Source of the DNA: Planctomycetota bacterium
GTDB lineage: Bacteria > Planctomycetota > Planctomycetia > Pirellulales > Pirellulaceae
DNA: 64,000 nucleotides
Reading direction: 5' to 3'
NCBI GenBank assembly: GCA_026692905.1
Contig: JAPLNL010000112.1
Coordinates: 1-64,000 of the forward strand
Shown here: in pieces, positions 35,357-44,475 of the stretch
Layout of the letters: every line of letters begins with the position of its first letter
Numbering within the stretch: position 1 is the stretch's first letter
Made by a program: the position numbers and the translations under genes
The notes under the pieces: model-generated
The model's database searches: none
Told to the model about the DNA's origin: nothing
What the model saw: only the letters and a program-made list of their open reading frames with translations

Positions 35357-36912
35357 TGATGAACACGCAAAATCCACTCCCTATTTATCCAGGTGATGCC
35401 TCTCAACAATCATCGTGCGTCACCAAGTGCGGTAAGTGCTCGGGAGCAGGCAAGTGCGCCAGTCACGACGATCGCTCGGACTCGCTGTTAACTGCTGACG
35501 AAAAGGTATTACCAACGCTAAATAGCGATGGGAGTCGCATTTGGATCATTCCATCGCTAGCCCGTGGATTTCTATGGAAACGTAGACGGTGGTTAGCGTA
35601 TGGGCTCATCGCCTTTTTTGTTACTTTGCCTCACTTGCGAATCGCAGGCAAGCCGTATGTGCTATTCGATATCGCTAGCCGCCAATTCACGTTTCTTGGT
35701 CATACGTTTTACCCAACGGACACGCCCCTTGTGGCATGTCTCATGCTGATCGCATTTTTTTCCGTGATGTTGGTAACTGCATTAGCGGGACGTGTCTGGT
35801 GTGGTTGGGGGTGTCCCCAGACAGTCTACTTGGAATTTTTATTTCGTCCCATCGATCGCTTTTTCGCCAACACGGTTGGACGAGGAGGCAAGTCTCGCAA
35901 ATCGCTGCAACCGCTTGCGATGGTAGGCAGATTTGTAGTCTACTTGATTTGCTGCCTGTTTTTGGCACACACGTTTTTAAGCTACTTTGTGAGCACCGAT
36001 ACGTTGGCAAAATGGATGCAAACCTCACCGGTCAAACACCCAACTGCGTTTCTGGTTATGGGAGGCGCAACGGTTGGACTTATGTTTAACTTTCTCTACT
36101 TTCGAGAGCAGCTCTGCATGATCGCTTGCCCGTATGGTCGATTGCAATCGGTCATGCTGGATCGCACCTCGTTTATCGTCGCGTACGATTCGACGCGAGG
36201 TGAGCCGAGGAAGAAAGGGAAGCGGATTGAAAAAGAGGAAGCGTTTCAGAATGCCAATGGGGAAGTGCTAACGCTTGATTCGTTGGCCATTCAAAGCGCG
36301 GGCGATTGTGTCGACTGCGGGCGATGCACTGCCGTTTGTCCAACCGGAATCGATATACGCAATGGCCTGCAAATGGAATGCATCCATTGTGCGCAGTGCA
36401 TTGACGCCTGCAATCAAGTGATGAAAACCATTGGCAGACCCACCGGACTTATTCGCTATTCGACGCAGGATCAGCTGGCTGGAAAACCGGTAAACATGAT
36501 TCGGCCGAGGACGATCATTTATCCCACGATCATCTTGATCGCTGCGGGTTTGTTTTTCGCAGTGCTCTCTACCAAGTTCTCGTTTGACAGTCGTATCATG
36601 GGAGCGCCAGGTGTACCGTTCACGATTGGCTCCGATCAAGCGGTGCAGAATAATTTTCAAGTGAGATTGGTCAATCGAAGCCAGAAAAATCAGGTGTATT
36701 CGGTAGTTGTCGATGACGGAGAGATCGTTGCGAAGTGGAGCAGTGGTGACTCTGTTCGTTTAATGCCTGGTCAATCGGTAATGATACCACTCGACATCCA
36801 CTTTCCGAGGCCCAAAACGACTGGTACAGGTTATCACGATGCAAAACTCATCATCGTAGACAGCAACGACTCAAAACGATCTATTCCAATCCGACTGACA
36901 GGGCCTAGGTAA
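35356..36912 (+). CDS. ccoG: Cytochrome c oxidase accessory protein CcoG (FixG)
   Basis: Membrane ferredoxin-like protein needed for copper handling during cbb3 assembly. It has AGRVWCGWGCPQTVYLE, five or so helices, REQLCMIACPYGR, and two 4Fe-4S sites, CVDCGRCTAVCP and CIHCAQCIDACN, followed by a C-terminal Ig-like domain. The N-terminus has an unusual cysteine cluster (CVTKCGKCSGAGKC) that could bind metal. The ATG overlapping the ccoP stop is chosen; the ATG at 35341 would lie inside ccoP. Confidence 0.93.
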   Translation: MMNTQNPLPIYPGDASQQSSCVTKCGKCSGAGKCASHDDRSDSLLTADEKVLPTLNSDGSRIWIIPSLARGFLWKRRRWLAYGLIAFFVTLPHLRIAGKPYVLFDIASRQFTFLGHTFYPTDTPLVACLMLIAFFSVMLVTALAGRVWCGWGCPQTVYLEFLFRPIDRFFANTVGRGGKSRKSLQPLAMVGRFVVYLICCLFLAHTFLSYFVSTDTLAKWMQTSPVKHPTAFLVMGGATVGLMFNFLYFREQLCMIACPYGRLQSVMLDRTSFIVAYDSTRGEPRKKGKRIEKEEAFQNANGEVLTLDSLAIQSAGDCVDCGRCTAVCPTGIDIRNGLQMECIHCAQCIDACNQVMKTIGRPTGLIRYSTQDQLAGKPVNMIRPRTIIYPTIILIAAGLFFAVLSTKFSFDSRIMGAPGVPFTIGSDQAVQNNFQVRLVNRSQKNQVYSVVVDDGEIVAKWSSGDSVRLMPGQSVMIPLDIHFPRPKTTGTGYHDAKLIIVDSNDSKRSIPIRLTGPR

Positions 36913-36919
36913 GCGTATC

Positions 36920-37474
36920 ATGATCAACCAATCTTCTCCGCAACTTTCGACGGTTCAGCTCGCAAAGCGTGAGCGCAGATCGATGCGATTTTGGGTATTC
37001 TTTATTTGTTGCTTTTTTGCAATCGACTTTACCGTAGCTGCTATTGCGATTTCTATGGCCGCGGGTGATCCCTCGTTTCGCTCCATTCCAGGTTACGGGG
37101 AACGAGCCGTTGCCTGGGACGTTCGACAAGCAAGAAAGCAAGCCTCGAAAGAATTGGGCTGGAATGTTCAGATTGAGCGATCTGGTCCAAGCCTCAATGA
37201 AATGATCATTACGGTTTCCGATGCCGAGAGTAAGCCCGTGGTCGACTGCAATGGGTCGGTACGAATGTTTCATTTCACGCGAGTGGCGGAGCAATTCGAA
37301 GGCAAGCTGATTGAATCCGCTCCAGGTGTCTACCGCGTCCCAATCGACGTCACGAAACCAGGACGTTGGCAATTAGAATTAGAAATCCGAGCGAGTGGCG
37401 ATCGTCCATTTTGGGACGAGCGGACGCTCAACTGGTTTGAACTAGCTGGTCAGGAGAGCGCAGTCAGCCAATGA
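36920..37474 (+). CDS. ccoH: FixH/CcoH-like assembly protein
   Basis: 184 residues: one N-terminal membrane helix (FWVFFICCFFAIDFTVAAIA) and an exported beta-sandwich typical of FixH, ending in PGRWQLELEIRASGDRPFWDER. It helps cbb3 assembly together with CcoG and CcoI. It follows ccoG by 7 bases and overlaps the next gene as ATGA. Confidence 0.85.
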   Translation: MINQSSPQLSTVQLAKRERRSMRFWVFFICCFFAIDFTVAAIAISMAAGDPSFRSIPGYGERAVAWDVRQARKQASKELGWNVQIERSGPSLNEMIITVSDAESKPVVDCNGSVRMFHFTRVAEQFEGKLIESAPGVYRVPIDVTKPGRWQLELEIRASGDRPFWDERTLNWFELAGQESAVSQ

Positions 37475-38277
37475 ACGCTGTAGAGTTAGTGATAGCTACT
37501 TTGTTTTCGTCCCTTGTTGGTTCGATGCATTGCGTGGGAATGTGTACGCCGTTTGCGATACTCGCCATGGGACCAGCCACGGACATCAAGGCCAATCGTG
37601 GCTTCCGGATGGGTTCCTACCATTTCGGAAGACTGGTAACCTACTGGACCATGGGGCTTGGCGTTGCTTTTTTGAGTTCGTCGCTACGGTGGTTTGGAGG
37701 CGGCAATCATGGGCTGCAGATTGTTGGTTGGGGAGTTGGGTTTACGATGATTGCGGTCGGCCTCGTGCGATTGATATCGACCTTCTCATGGCAAATGCCA
37801 GTTCGACATTCACGATGGTCGTTGGTTTGGTCGTCGGTGATTGTTAAGCTTCGACGAAGCTATCGGGGTGGGCCGGTCTGGATCAGTTCGTTCTTATGGG
37901 GGCTAACTAGCACATTGTTACCCTGTGGTTGGCTCTATTTGTTTGTGCTAGCAGCGGCTGCGGCACCGAACGCATTGATGTCGATTGCGATGATGACGGC
38001 CTTTTGGATCGGGACGTTGCCTTTGCTTTCGGTGGCAGCATGGGGTTGGTCATCGGTGAGTCCTCGGTGGCAGGTTTTTGCTCAGCCATTTGCTGCGGGG
38101 TGCATTATCAGTTTCGGTGTTTTCATCTTGTTTCAGCGAAGTCTCGTCGATTTGAGTTCGCTAACTACTAGAGAACGAACCGAGAGAACATCGATCGGCA
38201 GTTCCCTGGAATTGGTGCGAAATGCTACGGAAGTAACGCTTCCCTGTTGTGGAGTTGAAAATGCTAAAAGCCCCTGA
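37471..38277 (+). CDS. TauE/SafE-like membrane protein of cbb3 loci
   Basis: A 268-residue protein with six or so helices. GSMHCVGMCTPFA near the start and TLLPCGWLYLFVLAAA in the middle are the paired half-repeats of the COG2836-type membrane family often found next to ccoI. Cysteines in these motifs may bind copper. Its role in copper delivery to the oxidase is inferred from context. The end overlaps the start of ccoI. Confidence 0.8.
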   Translation: MNAVELVIATLFSSLVGSMHCVGMCTPFAILAMGPATDIKANRGFRMGSYHFGRLVTYWTMGLGVAFLSSSLRWFGGGNHGLQIVGWGVGFTMIAVGLVRLISTFSWQMPVRHSRWSLVWSSVIVKLRRSYRGGPVWISSFLWGLTSTLLPCGWLYLFVLAAAAAPNALMSIAMMTAFWIGTLPLLSVAAWGWSSVSPRWQVFAQPFAAGCIISFGVFILFQRSLVDLSSLTTRERTERTSIGSSLELVRNATEVTLPCCGVENAKSP

Positions 38278-40750
38278 AAGAGTACAGCGTGAAACTCGAC
38301 TGACTCGCGCCTGTTCGCATTGTGGTCTACCGGCATCGGCGATGCCGAGCGATGAGACTGCATTTTGTTGCAATGGCTGCATGGGGGCTTATGCGCTGAT
38401 TCATGATCTTGGACTAGAGAGTTATTATGATTTGAAGTCGGCCGTGTCCTCCACGAACATGGAGAGCGTACGAGAGCAAACCACGCGCTCGCACGTGCTC
38501 GAAGACCTTGAAGCGGCTGGCGTTCCCGTTCGTACCATGGCGGATGGAAGCTGTGCGGTACGATTGGCGGTCGACGGCATGCATTGTGCTGCGTGCACTT
38601 GGCTGATCGAACGAGTTCAGCCCACGATTCCAGGGTTGATCAGTGCTCAAGTTCGGATGAGTGACCAGACCGTTGAATTGGTATACGATCCAACCCAAAC
38701 GCAACCGATCGATGTTTCCAGGAAGCTGGCGAAGCTAGGCTATTCGCTAGCACCGTGGGCCGTGGACAGCGAGGACGATCAGGGATTTCAACAGCAACAG
38801 CGCGAACACTGGAGCGGGATCGCGTTGGCGGGGTTTTTTGCTGCGAACGCGATGTGGATCGGCATTGCGCTTTACGCTGGCGAAGCGACAGGCATGACCG
38901 CTGGCCATGAGACTTTTTTGCGATGGGTCGGAACTTTGCTCGCGGTTTTGGCCGTTGCGTTGCCTGGCCGAATGTTTTTTTATACAGCTTGGCAAGCGAT
39001 TCAAACGCGTACTCCACACATTGACATTCCGATTGCGTTGTCGTTGCTGATCGGAACGCTTGGTTCTTTGGTTGGAGTCGTACGCGGAGTTGGTCATATT
39101 TATTTTGACTCGTTAGCTTCCTTGATTTTGTTGCTTCGAATTGGGCGGTTTATCCAGTTTCGCGTTCAGTATCGCACGAGCCTATCTCTCTCTCGCCTGT
39201 TGCGATGGAACACTGTCACCGCAACGCGAATCGAGTCCGATGGTACGCGCAAGACCATTCCGACCAATCGTCTTGTGCCAGGCCAAAGGTTGGAAGTTGG
39301 TCCGGGAGAGACGATACCTGCTGATGGAATTGTCGTCGCAGGGCGAAGCAAGATCGATACATCGCTAATCAACGGCGAATCGCATCCGATCGCTGTTAGG
39401 GCTGGCGAGGCCGTTGAGGCTGGCACTACGAATATTTCGTCAAGCATTGAGTTGGAAATTACGGCGGCGGGGGAAAATAGTCGGGTAGGGCGATTGATGG
39501 AGTTGGTTCGAAGTGCTTCGGCACAGAGAACACCTGCGACCTTGTCTGCTGATAAACTAAGCAAATGGTTTGTATTGGCTGTTTTGCTTTTGGCCGTTGG
39601 AACGTGGTTTGCTTGGGCGAATCTGGCGAACGCTACGGTTGCGACACAGCATACGATGGCGCTGTTAACGATTGCATGTCCCTGTGCGTTGGCTTTGGCT
39701 GCTCCGCTGGTAATCACAGTCGCGCTTGGCCGGGCGGCTAGGCGACAGATCTGGATTCGCGATGGCAACTGCTTGGAACGGTTAGCGACTCCAGGAATTC
39801 TTTGGCTGGACAAAACCGGCACATTGACGACCGGACGAATGCGAGTTCTCGCATGGCACGGCCGCTCCGATCCGCTTCAGTATGCTGCGGCTTTAGAGCG
39901 AACCATTCGCCATCCAATCGCGGATGCTATCTCTGCGTTTGCTGCCGAAAGAGGAATCGAAACATCGCTTGCAGACGTTGAGCAGTTGGAGCATAGTCCA
40001 GGAAGAGGGGCCAAGGGCATGGTAAACGGCTACATAGTCGCGATTGGTACAGAAGCCTGGCTCCACGAGCAAGGTACCGAGGTATCAAGCAGTTGGTTGA
40101 AGCTACAAGCAAACGCATTTCAACATGGCCGGTCCGTGGTTTGGCTGTCCATTGCGGGAGAACTTTGTGGAATGTTTGAGACAGGCGATCCATTGCGAAC
40201 CGACGCAATTATAACATTGCGTGCTATATCCGAGAGAGGTTGGCGATTGGGTCTCCTCTCGGGTGACCGACAGGAAGTGGTTGATGGTTTAGCATTTTTG
40301 CTGGAGGAAAGCGGCGTGCCAGTCGAAAGGGCGTTGGGCCAACAAAGTCCGGAAGACAAGTTGGAAGTCATACGTGAAGCAAAGGGGGACCGGGCTCATC
40401 CCGTTGCGATGGTTGGTGATGGGGTGAACGATGCTGCGGCGCTCGCGATGTCCGATGTGGGTATTGCGATACGAGGCGGAAGCGGTCAATCGCTGGTCGC
40501 TGCCCCGATTTTTTTGGCAAACGATCGGCTTTCTTCCGTTTTGGAATTGCTGGATGCTTCGACAAGCGTCAAGCGAGGCATTCGACGGTGCTTTGCGGCT
40601 TCGTTGATTTACAATACAGTGACGATTACTCTGGCTATGTTCGGCTGGATTCATCCTCTCATCGCGGCCGTACTCATGCCGATTAGCGGACTGACCGTGC
40701 TGACCATGGCGATGACGACGAACGCGTTCCCAAGAGAGACTTTAAAATGA
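38261..40750 (+). CDS. ccoI: CcoI/FixI-type copper P1B ATPase
   Basis: Exports copper for assembly of the oxidase CuB site. Order: a four-cysteine N-terminal site (CSHCGLP, CCNGCMGAY), a heavy-metal domain (GMHCAACTWLIERV), membrane helices with TIACPCALALAAP, the phosphorylation motif DKTGTLTTG, HP (RTIRHPIADA) and GDGVNDAAAL. The ATG at 38261 has GGAG seven bases upstream, so I prefer it over the GTG at 38249. It overlaps the upstream gene by 17 bases and ccoS by four. Confidence 0.93.
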   Translation: MLKAPERVQRETRLTRACSHCGLPASAMPSDETAFCCNGCMGAYALIHDLGLESYYDLKSAVSSTNMESVREQTTRSHVLEDLEAAGVPVRTMADGSCAVRLAVDGMHCAACTWLIERVQPTIPGLISAQVRMSDQTVELVYDPTQTQPIDVSRKLAKLGYSLAPWAVDSEDDQGFQQQQREHWSGIALAGFFAANAMWIGIALYAGEATGMTAGHETFLRWVGTLLAVLAVALPGRMFFYTAWQAIQTRTPHIDIPIALSLLIGTLGSLVGVVRGVGHIYFDSLASLILLLRIGRFIQFRVQYRTSLSLSRLLRWNTVTATRIESDGTRKTIPTNRLVPGQRLEVGPGETIPADGIVVAGRSKIDTSLINGESHPIAVRAGEAVEAGTTNISSSIELEITAAGENSRVGRLMELVRSASAQRTPATLSADKLSKWFVLAVLLLAVGTWFAWANLANATVATQHTMALLTIACPCALALAAPLVITVALGRAARRQIWIRDGNCLERLATPGILWLDKTGTLTTGRMRVLAWHGRSDPLQYAAALERTIRHPIADAISAFAAERGIETSLADVEQLEHSPGRGAKGMVNGYIVAIGTEAWLHEQGTEVSSSWLKLQANAFQHGRSVVWLSIAGELCGMFETGDPLRTDAIITLRAISERGWRLGLLSGDRQEVVDGLAFLLEESGVPVERALGQQSPEDKLEVIREAKGDRAHPVAMVGDGVNDAAALAMSDVGIAIRGGSGQSLVAAPIFLANDRLSSVLELLDASTSVKRGIRRCFAASLIYNTVTITLAMFGWIHPLIAAVLMPISGLTVLTMAMTTNAFPRETLK

Positions 40751-40893
40751 GCGTACTCTATGTTGCCATGCCCATCGCATTGCTGTTGGGGGGAGCCGCC
40801 CTATTGGCTTGTTTGGCGTGCATCCGGACAGGCCAGTATGATGACTTGGAAACTCCGTCGATCAAGCTTCTCAATGACGAGATGAAATCGTGA
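40747..40893 (+). CDS. ccoS: cbb3 assembly protein CcoS
   Basis: A 48-residue protein easily missed because of its size. It has one membrane helix (MPIALLLGGAALLACLACI) followed by TGQYDDLETPSIKLL, the CcoS signature. CcoS is needed for cofactor insertion into cbb3. Its ATG overlaps the ccoI stop and its stop overlaps a GTG, both by four bases. Confidence 0.92.
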   Translation: MSVLYVAMPIALLLGGAALLACLACIRTGQYDDLETPSIKLLNDEMKS

Positions 40894-42172
40894 CCAACCA
40901 TTTCTTTACGCGAATTGCATTTTGTTTCCTTATCGCTGCAGGAGCGCCGACGGGAGTTTTGGGAGGGGGCGACGATGACTTTGAACGAGCGCCGATCGAT
41001 TATCATACAAGTTTGTAGCATGATCAGGTTGCGAAGCTATTGGAGCGAGCGGGAGCTATTTGCGATCTTTGCTTAAGGCGCTGAATGTACCTGAGTCCTC
41101 GCAATGTCTGGTTTTCTCGAAAACAAGCTTGCAAATTCCGCATATCAGTCCAAGAACTCCGCGAGCGATTTACTTCAACGACTCGGTTTACATCGGGTCC
41201 GTGATTGGCAGCTCGATCATGGAATTGATCGCTGTGGATCCGCAGCTTGGTTGCGTCTTCTACACGCTAGAAAAAGAAGCGAGTGACTATAGGATCATTC
41301 GCGATCGAGGGCAATGTCTGTCTTGCCACGCAACATCCCGAACTGAGCGAGTTCCCGGTGTGGTCGTTCGATCGATATACTCAGACAAATCAGGACGGCC
41401 AAGGTCAGGTTCGTCGACTTACATCACGGACCATCGCAGCCCGTTTGAGCAGCGCTGGGGGGGGTGGTATGTTACGGGAGAACACGGGGCAATGAGACAT
41501 CTCGGCAATGCTTTTGCAATCGACCGAGAGGATCCACAGCGAGTGGACATGGAGTCGGGGGCAAATCAATCGCGACTTCCCGCATCGGTTGAGGGTGACA
41601 ATTATTTGGCACCAACCAGCGACATTGTCGCGTTAATGGTCTTGGAGCATCAGACACGAATGCATAACTTGATTACACGCGCGAACTACGAAGCTAGGCA
41701 AGCGGCGCACTTAGACCAGTCGATGAATGAAGCCCTCGGCCGGGCAAAAGACCATGTTAGCGAATCGACGGGACGAAGGATCGCAAGTGTTGGAGATGCA
41801 CTTATCGCTGGTCTTTTGTGGTCCGAGGAAGTCGCTCTCGAGTCAACGATCAAGGGGTCGAGTGGGTATGCGGAGGAGTTTTCGGCTCGCGGGCCATTTG
41901 ATTCCAAAGGCAGGTCGTTCTACCAATTGAACTTGAAGAAACACATGTTTCGAATCCCGTGCAGTTACATGATCCTTTCGGAGCATTTCGATGGATTGCC
42001 TGCGTCCGTGATGACGTACGTGAAAGACGAGTTGAACAAGATTTTAACAATGCAATGCTTTCCGCCGAAAGGCAGTCGTTTGAGCAGTGAAGACTGCTTG
42101 GCGATATACGAAATGTTACAAGAGCTGAAACCGGGTTGGTTGGAGCAACGGGCAAGCAAGGAGTCAAAATAG
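40890..42172 (+). pseudogene. Damaged gene for an exported monohaem cytochrome
   Basis: The GTG at 40890, coupled to ccoS, opens a signal peptide (IAFCFLIAAGAPTGVLGG) and mature start ERAPIDYHTS, then meets TAG at 41016-41018. The same frame continues with HDQVAKLLERAGA, and the protein resumes in another frame at about 41060 (RSLLKALNVPESSQ) for 370 residues with a CLSCHA haem site. The continuous remainder lacks a signal peptide, so it could not get haem outside the cell. One nonsense codon and one frameshift are needed to explain this. A sequencing error is the other option. The long intact remainder suggests recent damage. Confidence 0.7.
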
Positions 42173-42173
42173 G

Positions 42174-43292
42174 ATGACTGACAACATCCAGGATACCGCG
42201 TTGTTGGCTGCAATCTTGAATACCGCAGTGGATGCCATTGTCACGATTGATCAGAAAGGGACAGTGTTGCACGTCAACAGGGCCTTTGGGAAACTTTTTG
42301 GTTTCACCGCGGAGGAGGTTGTTGGAAAAAACATATCGATGTTGATGCCAGAACCGGATAGGTCATCGCATGACGGATATTTGGAGCGTTACAGCCAAAC
42401 GGGTAAAGCCGCTATTATTGGTGTTGGTAGACAGGTGCTCGGGCAACGTAAAAATGGCTCGCTCATTCCGGTTGATCTGGCGGTAAGCGAGGTGAAAATC
42501 GGCGATCGGACTCTCTACGCAGGGATTATGCGGGACATGACGGAGCGGCATCAGACTGAGGCCGATTTGCATATGACTCAGCAGAAACTCATTCAAAGCG
42601 AGCGATTGGCTGCGATTGGTCAAATGGTTACGGGACTTGCACACGAAAGTCGAAATGCACTGCAGCGATCTAGGGCTTGCTTGGACATGCTAAGTCTCGA
42701 TCTTGAGTCCGCACCTGAACAACAGGATCTTGTGCGTCGATCGCGTTCTGCGTTGGTCGAGTTGCAAACCCTTTACGAAGAGGTTCGAAACTATGCGGCT
42801 CCGATTCAGCTTGAACGATCCAGGCAGAGTCTTCACCGCATGTGCTCCGATGTTTGGGGGAATCTTAGCGATCAATGGCGTGCGCCGAATATTCAACTTG
42901 TGCTGCGTTTTGAACCTTGCCCCGATGTGAAGTGCGATAAGCAGCGAATAGGTCAGGTTCTACGCAATCTTTTTGAAAATTCGCTAGCAGTAGTGCCTCC
43001 TCACAGTCAAATCTTGGTCGCTTGCAGGACGATTGAACCGAAGGGAAATTTTGGGCCGCGAGTTGAATTGAGCGTGACCGACCAAGGACCGGGGTTGAAC
43101 CCGAGCCAAATGGCAAGGATTTTCGAACCGTTCTTCACAACGAAGACAAAAGGAACTGGCTTAGGGATGGCGATTTGTCAACGCATCATTGAGGCACATG
43201 AAGGCCGAATTTATGTTGGGGAGTCACCGAACTATGTTGAGCAGTTGCAGCCCGTTGGTGCAACGATCGTGGTCGAATTGCCCATTGACTAG
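42174..43292 (+). CDS. FixL-type haem-PAS oxygen-sensing histidine kinase
   Basis: A soluble 372-residue kinase. The PAS domain reads MLMPEPDRSSHDGYLERY, with H66, R72 and R86 (in IIGVGRQV) at the exact spacing (+6, +20) of the haem-ligand His200, Arg206 and Arg220 of Bradyrhizobium FixL. The kinase has H157 (GLAHESRN), an N box (RNLFENSLAVV), DQGPGL and GTGLGMAI. No receiver or membrane helix is present. It starts one base after the damaged cytochrome gene and is probably co-transcribed with the cbb3 operon. No FixJ-like gene is nearby; the NtrC-type regulator at 30355-31728 is the likely target. Confidence 0.88.
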   Translation: MTDNIQDTALLAAILNTAVDAIVTIDQKGTVLHVNRAFGKLFGFTAEEVVGKNISMLMPEPDRSSHDGYLERYSQTGKAAIIGVGRQVLGQRKNGSLIPVDLAVSEVKIGDRTLYAGIMRDMTERHQTEADLHMTQQKLIQSERLAAIGQMVTGLAHESRNALQRSRACLDMLSLDLESAPEQQDLVRRSRSALVELQTLYEEVRNYAAPIQLERSRQSLHRMCSDVWGNLSDQWRAPNIQLVLRFEPCPDVKCDKQRIGQVLRNLFENSLAVVPPHSQILVACRTIEPKGNFGPRVELSVTDQGPGLNPSQMARIFEPFFTTKTKGTGLGMAICQRIIEAHEGRIYVGESPNYVEQLQPVGATIVVELPID

Positions 43293-43307
43293 CAGAGGGC
43301 AAACAAT

Positions 43308-43323
43308 TGGCACGATAAGTGCA
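43308..43323 (+). promoter_or_regulatory. Sigma54 promoter of the stress-protein gene
   Basis: TGGCAC (43308-43313) and GTGCA (43319-43323) with ten bases between GG and GC. The -12 element has one mismatch from TTGCA. The predicted start near 43334 leaves 33 bases to the ATG at 43367. Confidence 0.65.
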
Positions 43324-43366
43324 ATTCTGAGTGAGATTCCAAAACCCACACAGAGGAAAAGCAAAG

Positions 43367-44269
43367 ATGAGTTCTAAATTAGCACAATTGCAACGAATTT
43401 TGGTTGCGACGGATTTTTCATCCCATTCGAAAGTCGCGCTTAGCTGCGCTGTCGAACTTGCAAGGTTGTTTCAGAGCCAGCTCAAAGTAGTACATTGTTT
43501 GCCTGACTTTGCATTTGTTCCTTCCGCTTCGGAATTCGGACTGCCGTTCGATGATTACATGTTGATGCAGCAGGATTTTCGAAGGGAGGCAGTCAATTCG
43601 ATGGAGGAATTCTTAAGCGAGAGTCTGCCAAAGGATGTTCCTGTAAGCACATCGATGCTGATGGGAAACCCTCCGTTTGAAATATCGGAATTCGCAGAAC
43701 AGGAGAAAGCCAACTTGGTTGTCGTCGGTAGAACGGGGCAATCTGGGTGGGGCCAATTCTTGTTGGGTAGCACAAGTCGTGGTTTGGTGAACCGATGCCC
43801 GTGTTCGGTACTCTCGGTAAACGACGACTGGACTGGCAAGCCAAAAACGATTTTGGTGGGCACTGATTTTTCGGATGGTTCGCGCACCGCTGTTGAAGAA
43901 GGAGTGACTTTGGCAGAAAAGTACGGCGCCGAGTTGCACCTGCTGCATGTCATTGATACGTCTGACACACCATCGCACAATGTTAAGCGACTGTCAGGCC
44001 ATGAGTCGATGCGGAAATCGATCAATGATTATGCGCAATCGCGATTGGAAACGTTTGTTCAGTCGCTTAAGTGTACCGCCTATCCGATTAAGCTTCATCT
44101 CAATTGGGGAACACCATGGCGCGACATGTGTCAGCTTGCAACAACAATTGCTGCCGATCTCATCATCGTTGGCAATGTTGGACGGCGCGGCATGCAAGGC
44201 ATCTGGTTAGGTAACACTTCGGACAAGATTCTGACCCACAGCAAGTTAAGCGTTCTCGCGGTGAAATGA
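43367..44269 (+). CDS. Tandem universal stress protein
   Basis: 300 residues with two UspA domains. Each opens with the ILVATDFSSHS or ILVGTDFSDGS strand and ends with the ATP-loop pattern: VVGRTGQSGWGQFLLGSTSR and IVGNVGRRGMQGIWLGNTSD. GAGGA lies upstream of the ATG at 43367; a GTG at 43331 would start at or before the predicted transcript start. In other bacteria such proteins accompany low-oxygen regulons, which suits its place after the FixL-type gene. Confidence 0.88.
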   Translation: MSSKLAQLQRILVATDFSSHSKVALSCAVELARLFQSQLKVVHCLPDFAFVPSASEFGLPFDDYMLMQQDFRREAVNSMEEFLSESLPKDVPVSTSMLMGNPPFEISEFAEQEKANLVVVGRTGQSGWGQFLLGSTSRGLVNRCPCSVLSVNDDWTGKPKTILVGTDFSDGSRTAVEEGVTLAEKYGAELHLLHVIDTSDTPSHNVKRLSGHESMRKSINDYAQSRLETFVQSLKCTAYPIKLHLNWGTPWRDMCQLATTIAADLIIVGNVGRRGMQGIWLGNTSDKILTHSKLSVLAVK

Positions 44270-44395
44270 CGGCTCAACGTGCGAAGGACAATGAACGTGT
44301 CGCATCCGCACATTCGTGATGCGGGTGTGCAAGTGTGACGCGCTGTGAGCCAACAAACATTCCGGCAAATCAAGGCAATTGTCAAATTCTTCGAT

Positions 44396-44411
44396 TGGCA
44401 TGACTTTCGCT
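44396..44411 (+). promoter_or_regulatory. Weak candidate sigma54 promoter
   Basis: TGGCAT at 44396-44401 and TCGCT at 44407-44411 with the correct ten-base spacing between GG and GC, but with three departures from consensus overall. Supported mainly by the two better sites nearby. Confidence 0.3.
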
Positions 44412-44475
44412 TTCAAGACCATTGACTTGTGATTTTGCAAGATTTCGATTTCTCAACAAGGCGAATGGGGATACC

